Of a DNA stretch of 64,000 nucleotides, positions 18,426-27,104 are shown piece by piece. The stretch is taken from assembly GCA_028293625.1 (NCBI GenBank), contig JAQGOL010000034.1, positions 225,331-289,330 on the forward strand. The letters are read 5' to 3'. This stretch comes from Chthoniobacteraceae bacterium (GTDB lineage Bacteria; Verrucomicrobiota; Verrucomicrobiia; Chthoniobacterales; Chthoniobacteraceae). How positions within the stretch are numbered: position 1 is the stretch's first letter; every line of letters starts with the position of its first letter. A program made the position numbers and the translations under genes. The notes beneath the pieces are model-generated. The model saw only the letters and a list, made by a program, of their open reading frames with translations. It was not told the DNA's origin and made no database searches.

Positions 18426-19709
18426 TTATTTAAGCCATTTATCGGCGTAATCGAGCCATGCGCTCCAATCGACGCCGCTCATTGAGTGTTTGCCGGGCCG
18501 CATGAAATAACCGAGCCGGCTGTCGATCAGCTTGCCGATTTCAGGAAACGTTTTTGTCGCGATGCCATCTCCGCTCACCAGGCGGTAAACCGGGTCGGCC
18601 GCGCAGAGCATATCGAACTGGCCGCTTGGGTTGGCCCATAAATCCTCGGCCGCGGTGGAAAAGAGGACCGGACGTGGCGCGCAGAGAGCCACCAGCGCAT
18701 GCTGATCAAACGGGAGCTTATCGACGGCGGTATTGAAAGCCTTGAAGTTCGCGCAAAACCAGTGCGGGAAGTTTTTGTTAATCACCGCCACCGTCTCGGC
18801 GGTCGGCCTGCCGTTTGTCCCTTGCGGTGCGGCCAGCTCGGGGACCATGCGGCACGGCGCGGACCCGCCGCATCCGGCCTGGCTTGGAATGGCGAGAGCA
18901 ACGCGGGTATCCATGGCGGCAGCCAGCAGAGCGGTCTTGCCGTTGCGCGAATGGCCCACCACGGCGATCCGTTTCCCATCAATATCGGCATCGGTCACAA
19001 GGTAATCGATCACCCGCGAAAACCCCCAGGACCAGGTGCCGATCGTGGCGGGCGCGTCGGCATCATCGGCCGATTTACCGGGCGGCACGAATTGTTTGAG
19101 CTTTTCCCTGGCGACCTCCGCCTTATCCAAAAGCACGTCGCCGCTATAAAAGGTGGCAACGGCATATCCGCGGTCGATCGTTTTTTCGATGTTCCACGAT
19201 TCCACCTCCTTGCCACGCACCACCTCGGGCGATCCGGCGGGAGGCGGTGTCCAGTTAAAGGGCATCTGCACGAGCGGATCGTTTACCAAGGCATAGTTGC
19301 CGTTGAAATTCATTCCGAGAAAACAGGCGGCCGGTTTGCCTGCTTTGTTTGGCACCACCACCATCAGATGCACGCGGGCATCGGGTTTTGTGCAGCGGAT
19401 CTCAAGTTCTTTTAACGTCGCCTTGCCGCCGAATGCATTTTTATCGACCCGCAAAACCTTGGATTCGAATTGCTCGGGTTTGGCCGGCAGCACTCCGTAT
19501 TCGTAATTGAGCAGCAGCCGCCTCAACTCCGGGGCGCGCCCGGTAGTCCATTGCTCCTTGGTTTCAACCCGTTTGCCATCCTGGCTTGTAAGCAGGTCAG
19601 GCAATTCAGGATGGACCGGCAATTGAGAGGGTTCAGGCAATGAAGGCTCTGCGGCAAAACCGAGCCCGGCCATGGCAAGAAAGAGGGGAAACGTGTGTTT
19701 GGGGAACAT
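18426..19709 (-). CDS. CE15-type glucuronoyl esterase-like alpha/beta hydrolase
   Basis: A 427-residue exported hydrolase with signal peptide MFPKHTFPLFLAMAGLGFAA. The nucleophile motif VVGHSRNGKTALL (Ser254), the following 'DTRVALAIPSQAGCGGSAP', and the histidine in RPGKHSMSGVDW (His408) are typical of carbohydrate esterase family 15, where the Ser sits in G-x-SRxGK. CE15 enzymes split the ester between lignin alcohols and the 4-O-methyl-glucuronic acid of xylan. The conserved acid could be Glu355 (STAAEDLWANP). The activity is inferred from family motifs. Periplasmic or extracellular. Confidence 0.85.
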   Translation of the reverse strand: MFPKHTFPLFLAMAGLGFAAEPSLPEPSQLPVHPELPDLLTSQDGKRVETKEQWTTGRAPELRRLLLNYEYGVLPAKPEQFESKVLRVDKNAFGGKATLKELEIRCTKPDARVHLMVVVPNKAGKPAACFLGMNFNGNYALVNDPLVQMPFNWTPPPAGSPEVVRGKEVESWNIEKTIDRGYAVATFYSGDVLLDKAEVAREKLKQFVPPGKSADDADAPATIGTWSWGFSRVIDYLVTDADIDGKRIAVVGHSRNGKTALLAAAMDTRVALAIPSQAGCGGSAPCRMVPELAAPQGTNGRPTAETVAVINKNFPHWFCANFKAFNTAVDKLPFDQHALVALCAPRPVLFSTAAEDLWANPSGQFDMLCAADPVYRLVSGDGIATKTFPEIGKLIDSRLGYFMRPGKHSMSGVDWSAWLDYADKWLK

Positions 19710-19985
19710 GCTCGCGGAGGCTATCCAGACGGCGCGTTTTCGACAACAAATCCATTCACTCGCTGCATGTGCGATGGAAGCCGGTTTCCACCGCGACGGG
19801 AACTGAATCCGGCACCTTCAACGACTCCTTACTTGTGAAAAGACGTCACCCGGGGCAAAGTCCGGCCAAGCTTGACACCCCAGACACGCCCATTCTCCGC
19901 CGCGAATTTTCCACGCGAAAGCCATGGCCGGATTCGGCAACTCCACCGGCTTGAGACAAACAAAAGCAGACCGACAAAACACCTT

Positions 19986-20834
19986 ATGAGATTCATCCCG
20001 TTCCTGGCGCTCGTCGCATTGATCCACACCAATGCATCAGCCGAAGATTTCATAACCAATAGCGGAGTGGAATATATCGACGCGACTTTGAACCGGGTTG
20101 AGCCGGACGGACTCGTGCTCAATACAAGCGATGGCGTCGTGAAGTTGAACTTCGCGGATCTGTCGGCTGACGATCGGGAAAAATACGGGTTCGATGAGAA
20201 AAAAGCCCGCGAATACGCGGCGGAGATGGCGGTGGGGAAAGCGGAAAACAGGCAGCGCGCGCAGGCGGGCATGGCGGCGGAGCTCGTTCTGAAAACCGGT
20301 GTTCCCGCCGCTGCCGCCAAACCGGAGGCCATCATTGAATCTGCTCCGGCGACTTCGCCAGCCATCCCCTCCCCGGCCAGCGTGGAGCAGCCGGTGGCAC
20401 AGCCCAAGCCGCGAACGATTCACGGCACCGTCAAGCAGCGTACCGAGACCGGCCTTCTGGTGAGCGGCGTGAAACTCAATCCCAACGACAAAAACGCGCG
20501 CCCAATCGACGTCTGGCTTACCGGCTACGATGCAAAAGCGGGAACAAAAATTTCGGTGACTTCGTTCAGCACCGGCCGCTTGAACTTCCGCACCGCGGAC
20601 GGCGACATCCGCGTGCTCGAATCCTTTGAAAAGAGCACCGTTCCCTCGGTTTCAATCAAAACTGAGCCGCAAACCTCCAAATACCTGACAAATATCGAAG
20701 CGGCGCAACTCCTCGGGATTTCCCGCTTTGCCTTCCTCAAGCTCGGAATCACGCAGGTCCGCATTGGGAAAGCGATTCGCTACGACCTGGCTGATATCAA
20801 AGCTTACGTCAACGATCAAAAGGTCAAACCATAG
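19986..20834 (+). CDS. Exported protein with C-terminal excisionase-like helix-turn-helix
   Basis: A 282-residue protein from the ATG at 19986. It opens with a signal peptide (MRFIPFLALVALIHTNASA) and an SHD1-like start ('DFITNSGVEYIDATLNRVEP'). A coiled Ala/Lys-rich part (about 55-100), a Pro/Ala linker and a beta-rich part (about 135-215) follow. The last 45 residues ('LTNIEAAQLLGISRFAFLKL' then 'GKAIRYDLADIKAYV') read like the HTH_17/MerR-excisionase fold. A DNA-binding domain on an exported protein is contradictory, so the HTH may instead be a protein-binding module. Function unknown. Confidence 0.7.
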   Translation: MRFIPFLALVALIHTNASAEDFITNSGVEYIDATLNRVEPDGLVLNTSDGVVKLNFADLSADDREKYGFDEKKAREYAAEMAVGKAENRQRAQAGMAAELVLKTGVPAAAAKPEAIIESAPATSPAIPSPASVEQPVAQPKPRTIHGTVKQRTETGLLVSGVKLNPNDKNARPIDVWLTGYDAKAGTKISVTSFSTGRLNFRTADGDIRVLESFEKSTVPSVSIKTEPQTSKYLTNIEAAQLLGISRFAFLKLGITQVRIGKAIRYDLADIKAYVNDQKVKP

Positions 20835-20857
20835 CCATTCCCCGGCCGATCCGTGAA

Positions 20858-20931
20858 TGGCTACCCGACAAGGATTTGAACCTTGACTAGAGGCGTCAAA
20901 GGCCACTGTGCTACCGTTACACCATCGGGTA
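20858..20931 (-). tRNA. tRNA-Gln (anticodon TTG)
   Basis: Read on the minus strand the 74 bases fold as a cloverleaf. The acceptor TACCCGA (20925-20931) pairs with TCGGGTA (20862-20868). The T arm CAAGG-TTCAAAT-CCTTG is perfect. The anticodon loop CTTTGAC has TTG at 20897-20899, and an encoded CCA is at 20858-20860. The anticodon stem has one T-T mismatch. It reads glutamine codon CAA. It sits between the secreted HTH protein (+) and gpmI (-). Confidence 0.93.
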
Positions 20932-21009
20932 AGAGGTGGGCGGAAAAGAAACCATCTTCCGGCGCGTGAGGCAATCGTAAAAACGCGCATTTTTTCACCG
21001 CCCGGCCGG

Positions 21010-22545
21010 TCAGCGCGGCACGACCCGGGTGGTCCCGGTCATCTCCGGCGGCAACGCCACGCCGAGCAACCCGAGCAGCGTAGGCGATACGTCGGCCAGG
21101 ATCCCGTCTTCGACTTTGAAGTTCGGCGCGTCTTCAGCCACGTAAAGAAAATGGACGAGGTTGGTCGTGTGGGCCGTGTTGGGAGATCCATCAGCATTGC
21201 GCATCTGCTCGCAGTTGCCGTGATCGGCGGTAATCAGGAGCTTACCCCCAAGGGAGAGCGTCTTTTCCACCACTTGGCGGACCGCGTCGTCGATGGTTTC
21301 CACCGCCACGATACCGGCCTCCACCACACCCGTATGGCCAACCATATCAGGGTTGGCGAAATTCAGGATCACGAGGTCGTACTTTGGCAGGAGCTCCACC
21401 ACGTTGCGCGTCACTTCCGGAGCGCTCATCTGCGGTTTTAGGTCATAGGTCGCCACGTCCTTGGGCGATTGCACAATGACGCGGTCTTCCCCGGGGAACT
21501 GCTTTTCGACACCGCCGTTAAAAAAGTAAGTGACGTGCGGGTATTTTTCCGTCTCGGCGATTCGCAATTGTTTTAAGCCCGCCTGGCTGACCACTTCGCC
21601 AAGGATGTTCGCAAGCGACTGCTGCTGGAACGCTATCGGGCAGCCGTAGGTCTTGTCGTACTCGGTCAGCGTCACGTAATGGACCGCGGGCATCGCCTCG
21701 CGATCGAACCCGGTGAATTCAGGCCTCAGAAACGCCTCGCTCAGCTGCCGGGTGCGATCGGCGCGGAAGTTGAAGAAAATAATGACATCGCCATCGCGAA
21801 TGCGCTGCTCATTGCCGTGGGAGAAAATGAGCGGTTGAAGGAACTCATCGGTTTCGCCTTTCGCGTAACTGGCGGAGATCGCGGCGCTGGGCATTCCCTC
21901 GCACTGCTGGCCGCGACCAAGCACGATGGCATCCCACGAAAGTTTGGTGCGCTCCCAGCGTTTATCGCGATCCATCGCGAAATAGCGGCCGATGACCGTG
22001 GCGATCTTCGCGTTGGAAGGAACCAAGCCGGCCTGCACGGTGGTAAGAAAATCGGCGCCGCCCGTGGGCGACGTATCGCGTCCATCGGTGATCGCGTGAA
22101 CCAGGATATCGGTCACCCCGGCGTCGTGTGCCGCCTTGGCGAGCGCAATAAGATGATTCTGGTGGCTGTGCACACCGCCATTGGAGACCAGGCCCAGAAA
22201 GTGCAATCTGCCCCCTTTTGCCTTCTCATACGCTGCTTTTAAAACGGCATTGGTGGCGAACTCGCCATCGATGACCGCTTTATTGATCCGCGTAAGGTCC
22301 TGGTAAACAATCCGGCCGGCGCCCAGGTTGAGATGGCCAACTTCCGAGTTGCCCATTTGTCCCTCCGGCAGCCCGACATCCATGCCGCTCGCGCTGAGCC
22401 GGCCCTGAGGATAAGTCGCGTAGAGGTGATCGTGAAACGGGGTCTTCGCAAGAAGCGTCGCGTCGCCGTTAAATTCGGCCATATCCCGGCCACCGGCATT
22501 GATTCCCCAACCGTCACGAATGATGAGCACTACGGGCTTTGACAT
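21010..22545 (-). CDS. gpmI: 2,3-bisphosphoglycerate-independent phosphoglycerate mutase
   Basis: A 511-residue cytoplasmic glycolytic enzyme interconverting 3- and 2-phosphoglycerate, a manganese enzyme of the alkaline phosphatase superfamily. The metal and nucleophile site is near 'VGLPEGQMGNSEVGHLNLG' (Ser67), with metal ligands also in IIRDGWG and 'LLITADHGNCEQM'. Length and order are canonical. It is the last gene of a minus-strand group downstream of sufT, but the 88-bp gap to sufT leaves co-transcription uncertain. Confidence 0.96.
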   Translation of the reverse strand: MSKPVVLIIRDGWGINAGGRDMAEFNGDATLLAKTPFHDHLYATYPQGRLSASGMDVGLPEGQMGNSEVGHLNLGAGRIVYQDLTRINKAVIDGEFATNAVLKAAYEKAKGGRLHFLGLVSNGGVHSHQNHLIALAKAAHDAGVTDILVHAITDGRDTSPTGGADFLTTVQAGLVPSNAKIATVIGRYFAMDRDKRWERTKLSWDAIVLGRGQQCEGMPSAAISASYAKGETDEFLQPLIFSHGNEQRIRDGDVIIFFNFRADRTRQLSEAFLRPEFTGFDREAMPAVHYVTLTEYDKTYGCPIAFQQQSLANILGEVVSQAGLKQLRIAETEKYPHVTYFFNGGVEKQFPGEDRVIVQSPKDVATYDLKPQMSAPEVTRNVVELLPKYDLVILNFANPDMVGHTGVVEAGIVAVETIDDAVRQVVEKTLSLGGKLLITADHGNCEQMRNADGSPNTAHTTNLVHFLYVAEDAPNFKVEDGILADVSPTLLGLLGVALPPEMTGTTRVVPR

Positions 22546-22633
22546 AGGGCGAAAATCAAGCAGCCGAATGACGGCGCGGCCAGCTTGATTTACGTCCCAA
22601 CGTCAACCCGGGCAGCCGGAAGGAGAAGCGCGT

Positions 22634-23182
22634 TTAAATCAGCCCCAGCTTCATCTGGCCCGCTTCGCTGATCATCGCCTGGTTCCAGGCCGGATCCCAA
22701 ACGAGCTCCACCTCGGCATCGGCCACGCCCGGCACACTAAGCACCTTTTGCCTCGCTTCCGCCGCGATCGTCGGTCCCATGCCGCAGCCCGGCGCCGTCA
22801 GGGTCATCTTCACATCGACCCGCGCCCCCTGCCCTTCCCTCGGCGTAATGATGCAGTCATACACGAGCCCAAGGTCGACAATGTTCACGGGAATTTCCGG
22901 ATCGTAACAGGTCTTCAACTGCGCCCAGACCGCTTTCTCATCCACAGGGACATTCGATTCCGCGACCGGCGCGGATTCCGCGGCAACCGGCACCAGGCCG
23001 AGGGCATCCGCGTTGGCATCGGTAATCCGTGCCAATCCGATATCGATGGCCACCGTGTAACTGCCGCCAAGCGCCTGCGTGATCAGGACCTGCGTTCCTT
23101 TCGGAATCGTGATGGCTTCACCGCTTGGAATTCGGATTGCTTCGCAGTCGCGAAGAAGGGTGCGTTCAGTCTGTTCGTGCAT
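22634..23182 (-). CDS. sufT: Putative Fe-S cluster assembly protein SufT (DUF59/MIP18 family)
   Basis: A 182-residue protein. The N-terminal about 80 residues ('IPSGEAITIPKGTQVLITQA') belong to the longer SufT type. Residues from about 85 form the MIP18/DUF59 domain with 'TCYDPEIPVNIVDLGLVYD' and 'VKMTLTAPGCGMGP', including its conserved Cys. SufT supports maturation of Fe-S proteins in aerobic bacteria. It is in line with an IscU-like scaffold gene (56 bp upstream), which supports the call. The ATG is preceded by a run of seven T and has no clear Shine-Dalgarno site. Confidence 0.88.
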   Translation of the reverse strand: MHEQTERTLLRDCEAIRIPSGEAITIPKGTQVLITQALGGSYTVAIDIGLARITDANADALGLVPVAAESAPVAESNVPVDEKAVWAQLKTCYDPEIPVNIVDLGLVYDCIITPREGQGARVDVKMTLTAPGCGMGPTIAAEARQKVLSVPGVADAEVELVWDPAWNQAMISEAGQMKLGLI

Positions 23183-23238
23183 AAAAAAAGGAAGTAACGG
23201 GCTTTTGCGGCAAACTGCCAGAAGCCCTGCGGATTTGT

Positions 23239-23715
23239 TTACGGTTTAAGAACCACTTTGACTTTCCCGGCAGGCGCGCCGGCAAAGCTCTCAATCAAGC
23301 TGCCCGTTTTCTGCGCGGGAACGCTCGGAGCCGCGGCGGGCGTGGGAACCAAGGCGGAACGGAGCGCGCCTTCAACGAGCTGGGCGCAATGAATTTTCAT
23401 CGGCGGCAGCGCGCCGAGCGGGGCGGCGAGATCGCTCCCCGACATCGAGAGCGCTTCCTCCACCGTCTTTCCCGCGATCAATTCCGTCGCAACGCTCGCC
23501 ACGGCGATGGCGGTCTCGCAGCCAAATGTCTGGAAGGTCGCGCGGTCGATTACTTTCCGGCCATTTGCGTCCTCCTTGAATTTCACCCACATCCGCAGCA
23601 TGTCGCCGCACTCGGGGCTGCCGACGGTGCCCACCGAGTCGGCGTTTTCCATCTCGCCGATATTTTGCGGATTTTTAATCGCGTTCTGGATGCGCTGTTG
23701 AAGATCGTCACTCAT
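23239..23715 (-). CDS. IscU/NifU-type Fe-S scaffold protein
   Basis: A 158-residue protein from ATG 23715. A longer in-frame reading beyond that start lacks family character. The three cluster cysteines are present in their usual context: SPECGDMLRMWVKF, FQTFGCETAIAVAS and KIHCAQLVEG. The downstream Pro/Ala-rich tail (about residues 120-145) is unusual for bacterial IscU. The order rhodanese-scaffold-SufT suggests one Fe-S maturation operon. The leader has an A/T run just before the ATG rather than a Shine-Dalgarno site. Confidence 0.86.
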   Translation of the reverse strand: MSDDLQQRIQNAIKNPQNIGEMENADSVGTVGSPECGDMLRMWVKFKEDANGRKVIDRATFQTFGCETAIAVASVATELIAGKTVEEALSMSGSDLAAPLGALPPMKIHCAQLVEGALRSALVPTPAAAPSVPAQKTGSLIESFAGAPAGKVKVVLKP

Positions 23716-23728
23716 AAAAAAAATAGAA

Positions 23729-24271
23729 TTATTCGAGGCTGTAGCGGGGCAGGGAGGAATCAACTTCCTGCACGTAGGCATCGATGCCGCCGCGCACGCT
23801 TTTGACGTTCTCAAAACCGTGCCCGGCAAAATAAGCCGCGGCGTCAATGCTGCGGGCGCCGAGATGGTCGATGATGGCCAGCAACGCGTTGCGATCCCAG
23901 TTTCCGAGCGCTTCCTGCATAAGCTCCTGGGTGAAAAAAATCGCCCCCTCGATATGCACGGCATCAAACTCCTCACGCGTTCGCACATCGATCAGACGCG
24001 CATTGGGATCGGACTTGAGGGCCTCGGCGAGATCGGCCGGGGCGATCTGCAACTTCAAATCGCCCTCGTGACTGGTCACGATATGCTCGACGACTTCTTC
24101 CACGGGGAGGTTTTCGTTTCGGGCACAAACTTCAGCAAGAGTTTCCTCGGGACGAAATCCGCAGCTGGAGCAGCCGCCAATATGGTAGCGGCGAAATAAA
24201 GCCCGTTGCGCGCCGGGAAACTGCACCAGAAGATCGCGCATGGTCACGTTTGGATCGATTAAAGCGGTCAT
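23729..24271 (-). CDS. Rhodanese-like protein with N-terminal DUF1858/DUF542-like cysteine motif, active Cys missing
   Basis: A 180-residue protein from ATG 24271. The N-terminal segment 'MRDLLVQFPGAQRALFRRY' then 'CSSCGFRPEETLAEVC' resembles DUF1858/DUF542 modules. The rhodanese domain (about 75-175) has 'RLIDVRTREEFDAVHIEGA', but the active-site loop, normally CxxGxRS, reads D135-HLGAR-S141. The sulfur-accepting Cys is thus replaced by Asp, and the usual persulfide chemistry is not expected. It precedes the Fe-S scaffold gene by 13 bp, suggesting a role in that pathway, perhaps by binding rather than catalysis. Confidence 0.82.
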   Translation of the reverse strand: MTALIDPNVTMRDLLVQFPGAQRALFRRYHIGGCSSCGFRPEETLAEVCARNENLPVEEVVEHIVTSHEGDLKLQIAPADLAEALKSDPNARLIDVRTREEFDAVHIEGAIFFTQELMQEALGNWDRNALLAIIDHLGARSIDAAAYFAGHGFENVKSVRGGIDAYVQEVDSSLPRYSLE

Positions 24272-24357
24272 GGATAGGGGCAGACCGTAGCCTGCCCTTT
24301 GCAAGCTGACAACGCCCGCGCTTGACGCCTTGAGTTTGGCACTGACTATACGCTCCG

Positions 24358-24990
24358 ATGCGTTTTCAAACTCTTTATGAAGGCCGCGCGATTTTCGCGG
24401 CACTCCTCGTCCTAGCCGTTGTCGCCACCCTACTGCATTGGACGTGGTTGTTGGTCATTGCCGGTCTGCTTTTTATCTTCTGCATCAACTTCTTCCGCGA
24501 TCCGGATCGGGTGAGCCCCTCGCAGCCGGATCTTGTAGTCGCTGCGGCCGACGGCACCGTGGCCGACATCATTGAGATCGAGGAAAATGAAGTGCTGAAT
24601 ACTCGCTGCAAACGCGTTGGCATCTTCCTCTCCGTCTTCGATGTCCACGTCAACCGGGCGCCGATCGAGGGCAAAATCATTTTTGTTAAACATTATCCCG
24701 GCCTCTATCTCGACGCCCGGCTGCCGGAATGCTCGGTGAAAAATGAAGCGATGGCATGGGCGTTCCAGGGAACCCTCGCCACGCTTTTTGTCCGCCAGAT
24801 CACCGGCGCAATCGCACGCCGCATTGTTCCATGGTCGAAAGTGGGCGATACGGTTGCCAAAGGCGAACGATTCGGCATGATCCGCTTCGGGTCGCGCACC
24901 GAGGTTTACCTCCCCCTTTCAAGCGAGATCACTGTCAAAGTCGGTGACAAAGTCCTCGGCGGCGCCACCGTGATCGCCAAACTCAATTAA
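24358..24990 (+). CDS. psd: Phosphatidylserine decarboxylase proenzyme
   Basis: A 210-residue short (archaetidylserine-type) enzyme that makes phosphatidylethanolamine. It has two N-terminal hydrophobic segments (residues about 12-45) and 'ADGTVADIIEIEENEVL'. 'RVGIFLSVFDVHVNRAP' precedes the autocleavage site IRFGSRTEVYLP (Gly178-Ser179), where Ser becomes the pyruvoyl prosthetic group. It is followed 3 bp later by pssA, the preceding enzyme of the pathway, forming a phospholipid operon. It runs divergently from the rhodanese gene (86 bp). Confidence 0.93.
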   Translation: MRFQTLYEGRAIFAALLVLAVVATLLHWTWLLVIAGLLFIFCINFFRDPDRVSPSQPDLVVAAADGTVADIIEIEENEVLNTRCKRVGIFLSVFDVHVNRAPIEGKIIFVKHYPGLYLDARLPECSVKNEAMAWAFQGTLATLFVRQITGAIARRIVPWSKVGDTVAKGERFGMIRFGSRTEVYLPLSSEITVKVGDKVLGGATVIAKLN

Positions 24991-24993
24991 TCC

Positions 24994-25848
24994 ATGAGCG
25001 ACGACGGAACCCCCAAAATTTATCTCCTGCCCAACTTGATGACGGCCGGCAACCTGGTTTGCGGGTTTGCCTCGGCCGTCAAGGTGCTTGAAGGCGCATT
25101 GATCCAGGCCGCCGCCCCCAGGGAGGCCGCGGCCCAGGCATTGGCCTCCAATCTCGCCGCGGACAAGTTTCACTGGGCAATCTGGCTCATTCTCGCCTCG
25201 TGTATCTTCGATCTGCTCGATGGCCGGCTCGCCCGGCTCGGCGGCCATGAAAGCCCCTTTGGACGCGAGTTCGATTCACTGGCCGACATCGTCTCCTTCG
25301 GCGTGGCGCCGGCGCTGATGGTCTACCGTATCGTCCTCTATCAATTCGATCGCACCGGCTGGATCATTGCCGCGCTTTATTTGGTATGCGGCGCGCTTCG
25401 ACTGGCACGCTTTAATTGCCTTGCCGCCGCCAATAGCGCCGCCGCCAACAAGGAATTCCGCGGTTTCCCCATTCCCGCCGCCGCCGGCCTCATCGCCTCG
25501 CTCACCTTGTTCATGCTTTGGCTGGCTGAAAGCGAACGCGAGCTTGGCCGCTGGAAATGGGTTCTGCCGCTGCTGCTCATTTTCCTCTCCTGGATGATGT
25601 TCAGCGGATTTCGTTACCCGAGCTTTAAAGGAATCAACTGGCGCACCACGCGTTCGATGCCCAAGTTCCTGGCGATCTTCGCGGTCATCGGATTCACGGT
25701 CACCTATTATCAATGGATGCCGTTTGTCATCTTTGTTTCCTACCTGCTCTACGGGTTCCTTCGCCCTTTCCTCTCCCGCAAGATGAAAGAGGAAATCGAG
25801 GACGAACTCGAAGACGAGGACGACGAGACGCCCGTCCAAAGCGCGTAA
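24994..25848 (+). CDS. pssA: CDP-diacylglycerol-serine O-phosphatidyltransferase
   Basis: A 284-residue multi-pass inner-membrane enzyme condensing CDP-diacylglycerol with serine. The CDP-alcohol phosphotransferase motif DG-x2-AR-x8-G-x3-D-x3-D is present in FDLLDGRLARLGGHESPFG followed by REFDSLADIVSFG. About six to eight hydrophobic segments follow, ending in an acidic tail (ELEDEDDETP). It is immediately downstream of psd. Confidence 0.93.
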   Translation: MSDDGTPKIYLLPNLMTAGNLVCGFASAVKVLEGALIQAAAPREAAAQALASNLAADKFHWAIWLILASCIFDLLDGRLARLGGHESPFGREFDSLADIVSFGVAPALMVYRIVLYQFDRTGWIIAALYLVCGALRLARFNCLAAANSAAANKEFRGFPIPAAAGLIASLTLFMLWLAESERELGRWKWVLPLLLIFLSWMMFSGFRYPSFKGINWRTTRSMPKFLAIFAVIGFTVTYYQWMPFVIFVSYLLYGFLRPFLSRKMKEEIEDELEDEDDETPVQSA

Positions 25849-25884
25849 CATTCCACCGCTTTATCCAACCGGACGCCCGGGACC

Positions 25885-27027
25885 GTGAGTGATTTTGCCC
25901 AAAGCGGGCTCATCTCCACCTTCCAACAGCTCAACGAGGCGCATCTGCCCGCGTTGGAGGAAGAACTGACCGGGCTGGCTCGCGAATCTCCCATCGCGCT
26001 TGTTCTCCCGTGCCATGGGGCCGATCTCGATCGCCCGGCCCTGGCGCATATTGTTGCCGAATTGCGCGGCGCGGCTTTCCTTCAGGAAATCATCGTCAGC
26101 ATGAACGGCGTCGATTCGGCGGCGGTCGCGCGGGCAAAAAAGATCTTCTCCCCGCTGCCGGTCCGTTTCCTTTGGAATGATGGACCTGAGACCGGCGCGC
26201 TGCTGGCCGGATTCGCACCGGGCAAAGGACTCAACGTCTGGGGCGCGCTCGGCCTGCTTTGCGCGGAAGCGCGGGTGAAAATCGTGGCGCTCCAGGATTG
26301 CGACGTCGTCTCTTTTCGAAGGGGCACACTGGCGCGGCTCTGCTACGCGTGCGCCCATCCCAAACTCGGCTATGCGTTTTCAAAGATGTATTACAGCCGC
26401 GCTACGGACCGGCTTTACGGACGCGTGAGCCGGCTTTTTTTTTCACCCCTTCTCCACGCCATTGTCCGCATGGCTGGGCATCATCCGCTCCTCGATTTCC
26501 TTTTAAGCTTTCGATACCCGCTTGCCGGGGAATGCGCCTTTAAACGGGAAGTGGGCGAACGCCTCGCGCTCAGCAGCGATTGGGGCCTTGAGACCGGGAT
26601 GCTTTGCGAATTGTTCCGGGAAATTGATCCGCGCCAGGTCTGCCAGGTGGCGGGCGGCAGCGCGTATGATCATAAACACCAACCGGCCGCCGGCGCTCTG
26701 GCCACAATGAGCGCCGGGATCGCCCGCGCGCTTTTTGATCAGCTCGCGCGCGAGGGGCTCGATTCCGCCATTCAAACCTCCATCGGCGATGCGTACCGCC
26801 GGGAAGCACTCGTGGCCGTGCATCGTTCCGCCAACCTGGCTCTCATCAATGGCCTCCCATTCGATGAACCCGGCGAACGCGCCATCGTGGCACTTTTTGC
26901 TGCCCAGCTTTCAATTGCCGCTTCAGAGCGGACCACCACCACCACCCTCCCCGCCTGGAGCACGATGGCTCAAAGCGCCCCCGATTTCCTTCCTCGATTG
27001 CTCGCCAGCTATTCCAAATCGGCCTGA
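25885..27027 (+). CDS. GT81-like glycosyltransferase (glucosyl-3-phosphoglycerate synthase-like)
   Basis: A 380-residue GT-A type glycosyltransferase, started at GTG 25885. The nucleotide-sugar and metal part reads 'ALVLPCHGADLDRPALAHIV', 'GKGLNVWGALGLL' and IVALQDCDVVSF (DxD-like). The segment 'YPLAGECAFKREVGERLAL' followed by DWGLETG matches GpgS/MpgS-type enzymes of the GT81 family, which use 3-phosphoglycerate as acceptor. The acceptor is not proven. It lies 36 bp after pssA, and an alternative lipid or polyol acceptor is possible. Confidence 0.72.
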   Translation: MSDFAQSGLISTFQQLNEAHLPALEEELTGLARESPIALVLPCHGADLDRPALAHIVAELRGAAFLQEIIVSMNGVDSAAVARAKKIFSPLPVRFLWNDGPETGALLAGFAPGKGLNVWGALGLLCAEARVKIVALQDCDVVSFRRGTLARLCYACAHPKLGYAFSKMYYSRATDRLYGRVSRLFFSPLLHAIVRMAGHHPLLDFLLSFRYPLAGECAFKREVGERLALSSDWGLETGMLCELFREIDPRQVCQVAGGSAYDHKHQPAAGALATMSAGIARALFDQLAREGLDSAIQTSIGDAYRREALVAVHRSANLALINGLPFDEPGERAIVALFAAQLSIAASERTTTTTLPAWSTMAQSAPDFLPRLLASYSKSA

Positions 27028-27104
27028 ATGGGAAATCCGCATGGCGACGCGACGCTTCCCGAGACTTGCGCCAACCGCCCGAATCCCCTTTCCTCTTCGC
27101 CCCT

